Shown: positions 8,665-17,869 of the stretch, one piece after another
Numbering within the stretch: the stretch's first letter is position 1
How the letters are laid out: every line of letters starts with the position of its first letter
Assembly: GCA_045642225.1 (NCBI GenBank)
Contig: JAZUIN010000036.1
Coordinates: 1 to 64,000 of the forward strand
Direction: 5' to 3'
Length of the DNA: 64,000 nucleotides
Origin: RUG191 sp045642225
GTDB taxonomy: Bacteria; Bacillota; Clostridia; Lachnospirales; Lachnospiraceae
Position numbers and translations under genes: made by a program
The notes under the pieces: model-generated
Databases searched by the model: none
What the model was told of the DNA's origin: nothing
Seen by the model: the letters and a program-made list of their open reading frames with translations, nothing else

Positions 8665-10416
8665 TTATTTGATAAGTTCTGATAATTCTGTAAAGATTTG
8701 TCCAAGCGCAAAAGCACCAGCGTCAGGATAACCAATTGATCTCTCACCAACTGTACCTGCACGTCCCATATGAGCAACGTGATCTGCAGTAGCAGCTGCT
8801 CCATCAACAGCCTTCTTAGCTGCTCTAGCAAATGCTGTAGCCATATCTGTACCGTCAGCCACACAAACATCCCATTCATCTGCACATGGTACTAAAGCAT
8901 CAATTAATGTCTTATCACCAACTACAGCACCTCTACCAAATGATCTCTCACCTGTAGATTGTACACCTTGAACTGCAGCTTGAAGCATTGCAGCAAAATC
9001 AGCAACTGTAAGCTCTGTCTTATCTCCAGCACTCTTACCAGCCGAACGGAAAGCAGAACCCCAAATAGGACCTGAAGCACCACCACAGTTCTCCATGATA
9101 ATCATAGATACTGCACCGATAAAGTCTCCAATGTTTGCTACATGGTTAGTTGTAACATCATTCCACTCTCTCTTAACTTGTCTAAATCCCTTAGCAACTG
9201 ATTGACCAAAGTCACCATCACCAGCATGTGAATCAAGTTCACACCAAGGTTGCTCATTTTCAATAATGATTTCTGCCATCTTATCAACTAAGAATACCAT
9301 TTGATCAAGATTGATTGTTTTACCGTTAGCGATTTCTGACATCTTAGATGTGTCAGCAGTGAATGATACATTAGTGTTATCTTCTGCACCAAATTGAATC
9401 TCTGTATATGTAGGAGCTTCAACAGGACCTGTTACTCTAAATCCAGGAGCTTCTGATTCAGCATTAAGCATTTCCTTAAGCTCATCATCCATCTTAAGTA
9501 ATGAAACAGATGCACCAAGCATATCAATTGATGTCATGAAGTTTCCAACAAATACTCTAAATGTCTTAACACCCTTTTCAGCTAATACCTTAGCACAAGC
9601 ATTGTTGAATAGATATAACTCTTGAAGTGGTGTAGAACCAAATCCATTAATAAGAACAGATACTTCTTCACCATTAAGCTTTAATTCATCTAATAATGCA
9701 GGAATAATTCTTTCAGCTAATTCATCAGCTGTAGCGATTGCTTCTCTCTTGATACCAGGCTCACCGTGGATACCTACACCAAATTCCATCTCGCCTTCTG
9801 AAATGTCAAATGTTGGCTTTCCAGCTGCAGGTACTGTACATGAAGAAAATGCAAATCCAAGTGAACGTACATTGTCAGCAGCCTTTTGAGCAATTCTCTT
9901 AACTTCTTGTAAATCTTTGCCCATTTCAGCAGCAGCACCAGCACACTTGTGTACAAAAACTGTACCAGCAACACCACGACGACCTACTGTATATAAACTA
10001 TCTTGAACAGCGATATCATCTTCAACCTTAACATAATCAACTTCAAGTCCATCTTCGCCAGCAAGGAAAGCAGCGTTCTTAAAGTTCATCATATCACCAG
10101 AGTAATTCTTGATGATCATAAGTGTTCCCTTATCAGAAGCGATAGCCTTAAGTGCTTGATATACTTGAACTTGTGAAGGTGAAGCAAATACATCACCACA
10201 TACAGCAGCATCTAGCATACCTTTTCCAACATAACCTGCATGTGCTGGCTCGTGTCCTGAACCACCACCTGATACTAAAGAAACCTTATCTTTCTTAATA
10301 TCTTTCTTCTTAACGATTTTATACTTTTGAATAAACTCTAATTCTGGATGTGCATTTGCAATACCATTACACATTTCCATAACCACTGTTTCTGGTCTAT
10401 TTATAATTTTTTGCAT
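8665..10416 (-). CDS. Dihydroxyacetone kinase, fused DhaK-DhaL
   Basis: A 583-residue single-chain kinase that phosphorylates dihydroxyacetone. Residues 1-330 are the DhaK domain: the substrate-binding His217 (GVGIHGEPG), Asp108 (NYSGDMM) and SGGGSGHEPAH (49-59). Residues about 365-583 are DhaL, with the Mg-ADP motif HAGDGDFG (397-404) and GGASGPIWG. A chain with both domains and no DhaM suggests direct use of ATP rather than the PEP phosphotransferase route; this is known for fused forms and inferred here. The ATG at 10416 has AGGAGGG 7 bases upstream; the longer frame to 10473 has no such site. It follows the glycerol dehydrogenase gene with a 73-base gap, so the product of one enzyme is the substrate of the next. 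Confidence 0.93.
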   Translation of the reverse strand: MQKIINRPETVVMEMCNGIANAHPELEFIQKYKIVKKKDIKKDKVSLVSGGGSGHEPAHAGYVGKGMLDAAVCGDVFASPSQVQVYQALKAIASDKGTLMIIKNYSGDMMNFKNAAFLAGEDGLEVDYVKVEDDIAVQDSLYTVGRRGVAGTVFVHKCAGAAAEMGKDLQEVKRIAQKAADNVRSLGFAFSSCTVPAAGKPTFDISEGEMEFGVGIHGEPGIKREAIATADELAERIIPALLDELKLNGEEVSVLINGFGSTPLQELYLFNNACAKVLAEKGVKTFRVFVGNFMTSIDMLGASVSLLKMDDELKEMLNAESEAPGFRVTGPVEAPTYTEIQFGAEDNTNVSFTADTSKMSEIANGKTINLDQMVFLVDKMAEIIIENEQPWCELDSHAGDGDFGQSVAKGFRQVKREWNDVTTNHVANIGDFIGAVSMIIMENCGGASGPIWGSAFRSAGKSAGDKTELTVADFAAMLQAAVQGVQSTGERSFGRGAVVGDKTLIDALVPCADEWDVCVADGTDMATAFARAAKKAVDGAAATADHVAHMGRAGTVGERSIGYPDAGAFALGQIFTELSELIK

Positions 10417-10489
10417 TATTAACCCTCCTAATTTCAAAGTAAGGAGACTTCCAAAAGAAAGTCTCCTATACAAACATTATTAAATCTAA

Positions 10490-11632
10490 TTATAAACTAA
10501 TACCCTTTTTACGAGCTTCACCTAATTCTGATGCCATCTTAATAGCGTTTGCGCAAGTCTCTGCTGTTACAGGGAATGGCATATTGTGAATTGACTCATC
10601 TGGAATAGTAGCCTTCTCTGCAGCTTGAAGTAATAATTCATCAGAAATATCTGCTGAATTCATATCTTCTAGAGATACAGGAAGTCCAACTGATAGACAG
10701 AAGTCAATAACTTCTTCGATTTCTTCCTTTGGAGCATTCTCAAGAACTAATTGACAGATTGTACAGAATGCAACCATTTCACCATGCATAAAGTCATGAT
10801 GAGCTGGAAGTAATGTAAGACCATCAACGATAGCATGAGCTGCTGCAAGTCCTGATGACTCAAATCCAAGACCTGAAAGAAGAATATTTGTTTCAACGAT
10901 CTTCTCAAATGCAGGTGTAATTCTGTTATTGTCACAAGCTAACTTAGCTTGAACACCATACTTCTTAAGGTTCTCATAGCAAAGAGTTGCTAATGCATAA
11001 GAAGCATCTGTACCATAACCTAACATTGTTCCTTCTGCTCTGTTAGCACCACATGGTAAACCAGCATTAACATTTGAGCAAGATTGAACATTTGCACGAG
11101 CTTCGAAGAATGTTGCTAGAGCATCACCCATACCAGAAACTAAGAATCTTGTAGGTGCACTTACGATAACGTTAGTATCGATAAGTACAACACTTGGGTT
11201 TTGTCTGAAGTATGCGTAATCTTCAAATTCATGATCATCTGTATATACAACTGCTGAGTGAGATGTTGGAGCATCTGTAGCTGCAATTGTAGGACAAATA
11301 ATAAGATTTGTTCCTGCTGCAACACACTTAGATGTATCGATAGCCTTACCACCACCAAGACCGATTGTACATACACAGCCTTGCTCATCAGCATATGCCT
11401 TTAACTTATTGATTGCTGAACGACAGCACTCACCTTGGAAAATATCAGAAGTAACAAACTCAACGCCCCACTTCTTCTGTGTCTCTTCCAACTTATCCTT
11501 AACTAAGTTAAGTGCAAATGGATCAGCAATTAATAATGCCTTCTCTCCAAATGTTTTAACAAAATATCCAAGGTTTAATAATTCGTCCTCTCCTTGAACG
11601 TACTTTGTTGGTGTAATAAACGCTTTTCTCAT
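10490..11632 (-). CDS. gldA: Glycerol dehydrogenase
   Basis: A 380-residue iron/zinc-type NAD-dependent glycerol dehydrogenase that oxidises glycerol to dihydroxyacetone. The NAD-binding segment is GLGGGKAIDT (91-100) and the metal ligands fit Asp170 (GMGDALATFFEA), His266 (LAAAHAI) and His283 (DFMHGE). It is the first gene of a two-gene operon with the fused kinase. The start at 11632 follows AAGGAG. A small 5'-leader hairpin (ATAGGG/CCCTAT, 11676-11694) is present. Family is clear; related enzymes act on 1,2-diols or hydroxyacetone, so substrate preference is inferred from the operon partner. Confidence 0.93.
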   Translation of the reverse strand: MRKAFITPTKYVQGEDELLNLGYFVKTFGEKALLIADPFALNLVKDKLEETQKKWGVEFVTSDIFQGECCRSAINKLKAYADEQGCVCTIGLGGGKAIDTSKCVAAGTNLIICPTIAATDAPTSHSAVVYTDDHEFEDYAYFRQNPSVVLIDTNVIVSAPTRFLVSGMGDALATFFEARANVQSCSNVNAGLPCGANRAEGTMLGYGTDASYALATLCYENLKKYGVQAKLACDNNRITPAFEKIVETNILLSGLGFESSGLAAAHAIVDGLTLLPAHHDFMHGEMVAFCTICQLVLENAPKEEIEEVIDFCLSVGLPVSLEDMNSADISDELLLQAAEKATIPDESIHNMPFPVTAETCANAIKMASELGEARKKGISL

Positions 11633-11708
11633 ACCTAAAAATCTCCTTTACATAATATAAATTTAAACACCATACATAGGGCTCTTCTCCCTATATCCGC
11701 ATGAATAT

Positions 11709-11737
11709 ATAATAACAAACCAATCAGCATATATCAA
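11709..11737 (-). promoter_or_regulatory. Predicted gldA-dhaKL promoter
   Basis: TTGATA (11732-11737) and TATTAT (11709-11714) are 17 bases apart on the minus strand, giving a leader of about 70 bases before gldA. Confidence 0.5.
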
Positions 11738-11740
11738 TAA

Positions 11741-11777
11741 AAAATAAAAAAAGTTTCCCAAAATTTTGGGAAACTTT
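11741..11777 (-). terminator. Terminator after the NlpC/P60 gene
   Basis: A perfect 14-bp palindromic stem (11750-11763 with 11764-11777, AAAGTTTCCCAAAA and its complement) is followed on the minus strand by a long T-rich run. The stem must open a few central pairs to form a loop. Confidence 0.85.
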
Positions 11778-11828
11778 CATAATAAAATTAGTTTTTATTT
11801 TTGTTCAACCACTGTTCAAATTTACTAC

Positions 11829-13043
11829 TTAGTACACTCTTCTTACAGTCTGAATAGGTCTATAGTTCACGTTAGAATATGTAATACCTGTTCTAGGATT
11901 TGACGCATGTAATAACTGTCCATCTCCTGCATAAATACCAACGTGTCCACTATATATTACCAAGTCACCTGGTTGCATCTCATCAGGACTTACCGCATAA
12001 CCACAATTTGCCATAGCATACGATGAGTGAGGCAAACTAACACCATAATTTGAATATACACTCATTACGAATCCAGAACAATCTGCACCATTTGTAAGTG
12101 ATGTACCACCATATACGTATGGGTTACCTACAAACTGTGAACCATATGCGACTACAGCGCTTCCATTTCCACCACTTGGAGGTGCATAAGATCTAGCACT
12201 TCCACCCGATGTTGATGCTTTCGCCTTCGCACTTTGTGCAGCCTTTTGTTGTGCTTGCTTTTGAGCTGCTTTCATAAATGCCGCAGCTGCTGCTTGTCTT
12301 TCTGCTTCTTCTTTTGCAAGACGAGCTTCTTCTTCAGCTTTAGATTCTGCTAAGTTATATTCTGTAGTTAAAGTACAATTCGCAGTCTGGATATATCCAT
12401 CACCATTTTCAGTACTAACCTCAACCCATCCTTGAGCCACAAGACTTTCATCTACAACAGCTAAAACTTCTCCCTTTGGATACTTAGCAATACCTGTTGC
12501 TCCTGCTTCGGGCTTATCATACACTTCCACAGTTTCAGCATTCACTGTACAAAGTCTCTTAGAAACACTCTTAGCTAAATCTGCATTACCAACGTCCATA
12601 TATTGTCTCTTCACATATCCAACAACGGTACCTGAAGAAATCTTATACCAATCACCTTCCATAGCAACAATAGCTGCTGCTGCATTCTTAGAAATCTTGC
12701 CAACGATGTCTGAATTCTCATCCGCCTGGCTTCTAACATTTACCTTATCCTCAGCAACACATATAGCTACATCTTCATAACTTGAAAACTTGGTCTGTAC
12801 TAAAGCATTACTATTAGCATCAACAGTAGCTGTTGCATTACCAGCCAAAGCATTATTAAGTGCTAATGTAACTCCTGAATACATAGTATCTTTATCTTGT
12901 GAAGTCTTCTCAACTGCACATTTTGTTGTTGTCATCTCAAAAATACCTGAAACTGGAGCTGCTGCCTTTGAATCAATAGCAAAGCTTCCCACTCCAAGAA
13001 CCACGCCAGCACATGCTAAGCACGTCAAATATTTAAACTTCAT
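11829..13043 (-). CDS. Secreted NlpC/P60 peptidoglycan hydrolase with SH3 domains
   Basis: A 404-residue exported cell-wall endopeptidase. Residues 1-28 are a signal peptide ending near DSKAAA. Two bacterial SH3 domains follow (about 92-150 and 163-225), then a charged Ala/Glu/Lys helical linker (232-275) and a Ser/Gly hinge. The C-terminal NlpC/P60 domain (about 295-404) has the catalytic Cys322 (GADCSGFV), His367 (SGHVGIY) and His379 (LLHASN). The ATG at 13043 follows GGAGG by 9 bases; the ATG five codons upstream overlaps that site. Upstream are a near-consensus promoter and a WalR-like box, fitting control by the cell-wall two-component system. It probably cuts D-Glu to diamino acid bonds in stem peptides, as the family does. 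Confidence 0.93.
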   Translation of the reverse strand: MKFKYLTCLACAGVVLGVGSFAIDSKAAAPVSGIFEMTTTKCAVEKTSQDKDTMYSGVTLALNNALAGNATATVDANSNALVQTKFSSYEDVAICVAEDKVNVRSQADENSDIVGKISKNAAAAIVAMEGDWYKISSGTVVGYVKRQYMDVGNADLAKSVSKRLCTVNAETVEVYDKPEAGATGIAKYPKGEVLAVVDESLVAQGWVEVSTENGDGYIQTANCTLTTEYNLAESKAEEEARLAKEEAERQAAAAAFMKAAQKQAQQKAAQSAKAKASTSGGSARSYAPPSGGNGSAVVAYGSQFVGNPYVYGGTSLTNGADCSGFVMSVYSNYGVSLPHSSYAMANCGYAVSPDEMQPGDLVIYSGHVGIYAGDGQLLHASNPRTGITYSNVNYRPIQTVRRVY

Positions 13044-13067
13044 TAGGAAAACCTCCATTTGTAAAAT

Positions 13068-13084
13068 GTTACAATTTTGTTACA
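13068..13084 (-). promoter_or_regulatory. WalR-like operator
   Basis: The minus strand reads TGTAAC, 5 bases, TGTAAC, matching the known WalR (YycF) box of two TGTWAH half-sites spaced by 5. A third half-site-like CGTAAC lies at 13088-13093. The box is just downstream of the predicted start site, a position where WalR usually represses. Confidence 0.55.
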
Positions 13085-13093
13085 TTCGTTACG

Positions 13094-13122
13094 ATTTTAC
13101 CACCGAAATTTAACTTTGTCAA
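13094..13122 (-). promoter_or_regulatory. Predicted promoter of the NlpC/P60 gene
   Basis: TTGACA (13117-13122) and TAAAAT (13094-13099) are 17 bases apart on the minus strand, close to the sigma-A consensus. Confidence 0.7.
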
Positions 13123-13157
13123 TGTTATAAACTAGAAAAACACAAAATCAACACAAA

Positions 13158-13194
13158 GGAAAAAGCGTCAAAACTAAGTAGTTTCAACGCTTTT
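13158..13194 (-). terminator. Terminator after the YjfB-like gene
   Basis: AAAAGCGT and ACGCTTTT (13187-13194 and 13161-13168 on the minus strand) plus an inner AAAC/GTTT form a hairpin followed by TTTTT. Confidence 0.75.
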
Positions 13195-13197
13195 GTC

Positions 13198-13398
13198 CTA
13201 GCAACGAATGTCTAAGTTACCTCCAACGGAAGGATTAACCGCTAATTCCATAGCGCCAGAAGGTAAAGAATTTAATGCAGCAATTTCTGAACTTGCTTGT
13301 GACGCCTGTACATCCATTTGCATACCAAGTACAGCCATTCCCACATTGGTCAAAGTCTCAGACTGTGCCATACTCATAGATAATCTTGCGATATCCAT
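13198..13398 (-). CDS. YjfB-like putative motility protein
   Basis: A 66-residue protein beginning MDIARLSMSMAQ with a middle segment AVLGMQMDVQASQ, which I recognise as the YjfB family (putative motility protein, found in flagellated Firmicutes). The function of the family is not established. GAGGAGG lies 7 bases before the ATG at 13398; an ATG seven codons earlier has no site. It is a single-gene unit with its own terminator. If the match holds, the host is likely to be flagellated or to have lost flagella recently. Confidence 0.75.
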   Translation of the reverse strand: MDIARLSMSMAQSETLTNVGMAVLGMQMDVQASQASSEIAALNSLPSGAMELAVNPSVGGNLDIRC

Positions 13399-13489
13399 AA
13401 AACTACCTCCTCTCGACATTTTGAGAAATATATCTCTTTATTTATATCGGCTCAACTCAAGCCATCGTTTACATAAAACAATATACATT

Positions 13490-13879
13490 TTAATCAACAA
13501 TTCCTATTGATTCTGCAATTGCTTCAACTTCAAGCAACACATCCTTAGGAAGTCTAGCAACCTCTACACAGCTTCTTGCTGGGAATGGCTCTGGAAAATA
13601 CTTTGCATAAACTTCATTAATTGTTGCGAAATCATTCATCTCATCAATAAATACTGTCGTTTTTATTACATTTCCAATTGATGATCCTGCTTCGTTAAGT
13701 AGATTTGATAAATTTCTAAAAGCTTGATCTGCTTGAGCTGCTGGTCCTTCAGGGATTTCTCCTGTCTCAGGATTTACAGGAATAACACCTGATGTATAAA
13801 CCATATTTCCAACTGCAATTGCTTGCGAATATGGTCCAATCGCTTGTGGTGCTTTGTCTGTACTAATAACTGTTTTCAT
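13490..13879 (-). CDS. ridA: RidA family reactive intermediate deaminase
   Basis: A 129-residue RidA (YjgF/YER057c/UK114) protein that hydrolyses reactive enamine/imine intermediates formed by PLP enzymes. The signature VARLPKDVLLEVEAIA near the C-terminus and the arginine in PARSCVEV are present, with IGPYSQAI near the start. An ATG two codons upstream is too close to AGGAGG, so the ATG at 13879 is preferred. It lies 12 bases after the CvfB-like gene, in the same transcript. Confidence 0.94.
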   Translation of the reverse strand: MKTVISTDKAPQAIGPYSQAIAVGNMVYTSGVIPVNPETGEIPEGPAAQADQAFRNLSNLLNEAGSSIGNVIKTTVFIDEMNDFATINEVYAKYFPEPFPARSCVEVARLPKDVLLEVEAIAESIGIVD

Positions 13880-13890
13880 TTTCATTCCTC

Positions 13891-14730
13891 CTAAATTTTA
13901 CGTATTTTACCACCTTCAAGAGAAATCAAGCGTCCTTTATAAAGACGACCTACCGCTCTCTTGAACGCATTTTTACTAAGTCCTGTCTCTCTTGCTATAA
14001 CCTCTGGTGAAGCCTTCTCTGTAAAAGGAAGCACTCCTGCATAGCTTTCTATTATCTCTAATACTTTAGCTGCATCCTCATCCATCTGCTCATGTGCTTT
14101 TTTTCGAATAGACACATCTAGCTTCCCATCTTCTTTAACCGCTACAACCCTTACATTTATAATATCACCTATTCGTAAGTGATGTGTATCCTCGTGTCGC
14201 GGAATCATTCCAGAATATTTATCATCAATAGCTATATAAGTACCAAAATCATGTCCAAACTCATAGATTCGTCCTTCTACTTCGTCACCTATTTTGTATG
14301 GTGAATTTTGAGACAAGAGATGATACAAACCTTTCATACTTGCGCAAAGGCGATTACTTTTGTCAATGTACATACGGCACATTACTTCATCACCATCTTC
14401 AACCTTAGCTGTCATCTCTTTGAATGGAAGAAACAAATCCTTTTCCAATCCCCAGTCAAGAAATGCTCCTATTTTAGTCACTTGCTTAACCTCAAGAATT
14501 GCAATCTCGTCCATCTTTATATAAGGCTTACAAGTTGTAGAAATCAATCTATCTTTAGAATCCCTATAAACAAACACTTCTATCTCATCGCCTTGCCTTG
14601 CGCTTTCTGGCACCTGTTTTTTAGGCAACAAAACCCTGTCATCTCTCGAGCTTGTGTCCGCTGTAAGATACACGCCAAAATCAACCTTCTTAACGACTAT
14701 AAGTTTTTGTATTTCTCCTAATTTAATCAT
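13891..14730 (-). CDS. CvfB-like S1 RNA-binding protein
   Basis: A 279-residue protein of the CvfB/YitL family: S1-like OB domains in the first 215 residues (starting GEIQKLIVVKKVDFGVYL, a second around ILEVKQVTKIGAFLDWG, a third around EVEGRIYEFGHDFGTYIA) and a C-terminal winged helix (about 220-279, ARETGLSKNAFKRAVGRL). In Staphylococcus CvfB binds RNA and affects virulence gene expression; the role here is unknown. GAGG lies about 10 bases before the ATG. It is followed closely by ridA. Confidence 0.9.
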   Translation of the reverse strand: MIKLGEIQKLIVVKKVDFGVYLTADTSSRDDRVLLPKKQVPESARQGDEIEVFVYRDSKDRLISTTCKPYIKMDEIAILEVKQVTKIGAFLDWGLEKDLFLPFKEMTAKVEDGDEVMCRMYIDKSNRLCASMKGLYHLLSQNSPYKIGDEVEGRIYEFGHDFGTYIAIDDKYSGMIPRHEDTHHLRIGDIINVRVVAVKEDGKLDVSIRKKAHEQMDEDAAKVLEIIESYAGVLPFTEKASPEVIARETGLSKNAFKRAVGRLYKGRLISLEGGKIRKI

Positions 14731-14768
14731 GTCTATCCGTCCTCTTTTTTAAATGTTACTTTATTATA

Positions 14769-15497
14769 CTAATTATTTGTCAACACTTCAACAACAGCAA
14801 ACTCTGTATTCTCATCAAAGAGCACTGTTTGCACGCCATTTTCAATATTGTCATGCGCCACACGCACCTTATCACCTTTATAAGCAACATTTTTGTATTC
14901 TGCTCTTATATAGGAAATGTTCGAGTCATCTTCAACGCCCTCCATAGCAGCTTCTATATAACACGCATTGTTCATGTGATGATTCGTATCTATATGTTGT
15001 TGCATCACTTCAAATATATAGTCTTCTTTAAGATTCTCTTGTTTATCAATAATTCCATCAGACTTTCTTATCTTCCGAGGCAACCACTCTTGTTCAAAAC
15101 CTTTTTCACAACAGAATCCTTCTGCCATATCTAAAGGTACAGATTTTGGTTTTTTGTCTATGATATTCATATATACCCACATAGAATCAGCAGTTACTAA
15201 CTCTTCGCCATCAGGAGTTTCAATAGAAAAATTTCTGAAACCAATCATTCCCCTAAATTTATAAGGCCATGTTTTAATAATAATGTCGTCTCCAACTTGT
15301 GGTCTACGCTTTATGTCCACTTGCCACATTGTGACATACCAACCTTCTCCAGCGTCTTGCAACCTTTTCAAATCATAATCAATCTCAATAGAGTGAAACA
15401 TACAACAATCCGTCATATATCGCATAATACTAGGAATGCTTAAAAGTCCATATTCATTTATTTCACTATGTCTAACTCTTGATTTAAATTCGTACAT
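14769..15497 (-). CDS. Acyl-ACP thioesterase
   Basis: A 242-residue FatA/FatB-like (acyl-ACP thioesterase family) enzyme with two hotdog domains that releases fatty acids from acyl carrier protein. The start MYEFKSRVRHSEIN and the segment DTNHHMNNACYIEAAME (about 176-192), bearing the conserved Asn and His, are typical. GGAG lies 7 bases before the ATG at 15497. The chain-length preference cannot be inferred. It lies 38 bases after the CvfB-like gene in map order but upstream in transcription, so the three genes probably share a transcript. Confidence 0.88.
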   Translation of the reverse strand: MYEFKSRVRHSEINEYGLLSIPSIMRYMTDCCMFHSIEIDYDLKRLQDAGEGWYVTMWQVDIKRRPQVGDDIIIKTWPYKFRGMIGFRNFSIETPDGEELVTADSMWVYMNIIDKKPKSVPLDMAEGFCCEKGFEQEWLPRKIRKSDGIIDKQENLKEDYIFEVMQQHIDTNHHMNNACYIEAAMEGVEDDSNISYIRAEYKNVAYKGDKVRVAHDNIENGVQTVLFDENTEFAVVEVLTNN

Positions 15498-15554
15498 GGT
15501 AACTCCTGTATAAACCAATTACTCTTAACACAGCATTAAGTACAAACTCATTGC

Positions 15555-17480
15555 TTATACTAGCTTTCCTATCTTCAATCCATTTGCATTATACATTTCA
15601 CTAACACTATCGACTTTATAATCTTCCGGATAAATAATATATGACACACCCATTTTCTTCAAATCTTCAAGCGTTACTATTAACGTAAAACTGTCTGGTG
15701 AATTAAGTTTAAATTCTGGTCCTCCGCTTTCTTTCAAGTAAATATTTATATGAGCATATCTATTATAAACATCCTTAGATTTTCCATTTTGATCTAAACT
15801 CATCCATCGCTCTAATGCTGGGTATATATTAGTGCTATTTATTGTTTTCGCTCCTACTACAATTGGCAGATTTATCATGGGATAATCAGTACCACAAACC
15901 ACCCATATTGCATCTTTGTCATTATCAACAACATTTTTTATATCATCTACTATCTCTGCATCTGTAATTTTACCCGCTCCTAATCTAAGTGGATTAACTG
16001 TAAATGACGAAAAACACGCCAATACTATACAGCAAACTAATATTGCAACATTCGAAAATCTACTATTTATTCTCATAAACAAATACGAAACAAACGCAAA
16101 TATCGCAATAGTTATTATACAAACAAGTAAAAATCTTTTCCCTTCACCTACATGTGCCTTTAAATAATCTAAATTTATCTTATAGCTAGTATAAAATCCA
16201 AAAGCATATACGAGTATTACCAAAATAATTGAAAACACTCTATTAACATTCCTATTAAGTAAACTTGCTGCCCTAAAAAGCATCATCAAATTTGTAATCC
16301 CCCACACTTGGAAAACTCTATGCCCTTGACAATTGCTAAGCAATGAAATTTTACAAATTATACCCGGATACCCTATACAACAATATAATAATAAGAAAAT
16401 GCTAACGATAGACAAAATAATCAATAACTTATCATATATTCTATCTCTAACAATTACTATCACTGTCAAAAAATAACAGAGCGGAAAGAAATCTATAAAA
16501 AAAGCACTTTCAGGCGCATTTGCAATATTTCCGTCACCGTCAAAAAAAGCAATCCAAATATTCATCATATATTCTGTAACTTTTTTCCAGTCATCACCGC
16601 CTTTTTCAAATCGCGCACCTGGATAAGCAGTATGTGTTAATATTTGAATTGTATCCCATGATTGATAAAAAACATACCCTAAAATCATCCCAAAAACAGC
16701 AACAATTAACACTAATATTAATACATCCCATTTTGAGAAAAAATCTTTTTTAAAACTTTCAATGATGACCCAGATAATTAATCCCAAAAGCAAATATCCA
16801 ATTGGAACCATCCATGATGGATACATCGTCAACACAAATCCACCTGCACAAATAGCAATAACTATAGCATAGATTGCTTTCAAAAAAGTATTTTTTGAAT
16901 TAAGATACTTATAAAACAATACAATAGAAAGTTGAGAATAAATCAACATTTCTACCAATCCATTAATCGCAAACCACCATTGAACAACAGGCGCAAATAG
17001 TATAAGAAATGCGTATGCAACTGAAAGCAATTTCTTTTTATTTGTAATCAACATTGCCATTTCAAACGAGACCATAAATAAAGTGATATATCTCCCCATC
17101 CAATAAAATGACAATCCTTGATTTAACGGAAGAAATAAATACCCCCAATGAAACGGTCTAAATATTTCTGCTATAGATAAAACTGGTGTACCATACTCTA
17201 AAAAAACATCCGTATTAGTTGCTCTAATGATATCACTAAAATACCCAAAGTCATTGCTATATTGAGAAATAGCAAAAGGCGTAGACAAGGCCCATTCGTC
17301 AGATCTTATCGGTCTCGACGTACCTAGCAAAACCCCATCATCTCCTATACCAAGATAGTCCAACCAACATCCGATAGACGAACCATTTACGCCAAAAATA
17401 ACACATAACACAAATAGTACTAATGCTATGCAATATCTATATTTATATATAAGCTCTCCAAAATTCTTTATTCTATCCAT
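15555..17480 (-). CDS. Large polytopic membrane protein, GT-C-like
   Basis: About 641 residues with a short cytoplasmic N-terminus, a first membrane helix (about 20-34), a loop containing RPIRSDEWALSTPFAIS and then some 11-13 further hydrophobic helices, ending in a soluble domain of about 120 residues (DAIWVVCGTDYPMI onward). An acidic motif in the first outer loop followed by many helices is the layout of GT-C membrane glycosyltransferases, but I cannot assign a known family with certainty. The start is uncertain: an in-frame TTG lies at 17492, the ATG used is at 17480, and neither has a good ribosome site. Polysaccharide or lipid-linked sugar transfer is inference. Confidence 0.7.
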   Translation of the reverse strand: MDRIKNFGELIYKYRYCIALVLFVLCVIFGVNGSSIGCWLDYLGIGDDGVLLGTSRPIRSDEWALSTPFAISQYSNDFGYFSDIIRATNTDVFLEYGTPVLSIAEIFRPFHWGYLFLPLNQGLSFYWMGRYITLFMVSFEMAMLITNKKKLLSVAYAFLILFAPVVQWWFAINGLVEMLIYSQLSIVLFYKYLNSKNTFLKAIYAIVIAICAGGFVLTMYPSWMVPIGYLLLGLIIWVIIESFKKDFFSKWDVLILVLIVAVFGMILGYVFYQSWDTIQILTHTAYPGARFEKGGDDWKKVTEYMMNIWIAFFDGDGNIANAPESAFFIDFFPLCYFLTVIVIVRDRIYDKLLIILSIVSIFLLLYCCIGYPGIICKISLLSNCQGHRVFQVWGITNLMMLFRAASLLNRNVNRVFSIILVILVYAFGFYTSYKINLDYLKAHVGEGKRFLLVCIITIAIFAFVSYLFMRINSRFSNVAILVCCIVLACFSSFTVNPLRLGAGKITDAEIVDDIKNVVDNDKDAIWVVCGTDYPMINLPIVVGAKTINSTNIYPALERWMSLDQNGKSKDVYNRYAHINIYLKESGGPEFKLNSPDSFTLIVTLEDLKKMGVSYIIYPEDYKVDSVSEMYNANGLKIGKLV

Positions 17481-17621
17481 CTTTTTCGGCAATTCGATTG
17501 TCTATTTTAGTTACTCGAATATGCTCTTCCTTTCCACTTAATGCTATCTTTTTCATTTTCAGATCATTACCAGCATCAAATCATTTTCTTAACACAGCCT
17601 TCTTAACAATAAAAAACACAC

Positions 17622-17653
17622 ATTCAAAAAGGGATTTCATACGAAATCCCTTT
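17622..17653 (-). terminator. Terminator of tRNA-Gln
   Basis: An 11-bp perfect stem (AAAGGGATTTC at 17628-17638 with its complement at 17643-17653) with a 4-base loop, followed on the minus strand by a short T-run. Confidence 0.85.
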
Positions 17654-17656
17654 CAC

Positions 17657-17728
17657 CTGGCCCACAAGGATTCGAACCTTGAAATGACGGAGTCAGAGTC
17701 CGTTGCCTTACCATTTGGCGATGGGCCA
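17657..17728 (-). tRNA. tRNA-Gln (anticodon CUG)
   Basis: The minus strand folds as a 72-base cloverleaf: acceptor TGGCCCA pairs with TGGGCCA, the anticodon stem ACGGA/TCCGT holds the loop CTCTGAC with anticodon CTG, and the T arm carries GGTTCGAATCC. The discriminator is G and CCA is not encoded. Confidence 0.95.
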
Positions 17729-17756
17729 TTATCATTATACTTTTAGCACAAAGAGA

Positions 17757-17785
17757 ATTATACATAAAATACAATGATAAATCAA
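17757..17785 (-). promoter_or_regulatory. Predicted tRNA-Gln promoter
   Basis: TTGATT (17780-17785) and TATAAT (17757-17762) are 17 bases apart on the minus strand, about 28 bases before the mature tRNA end. Confidence 0.6.
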
Positions 17786-17869
17786 CACTTATTTATTTCA
17801 AACCACAATCACTCTCTAAAGCCTTCGTCTCAACCAACCTTTTCATCCCTATCAATCACACCTAACACT

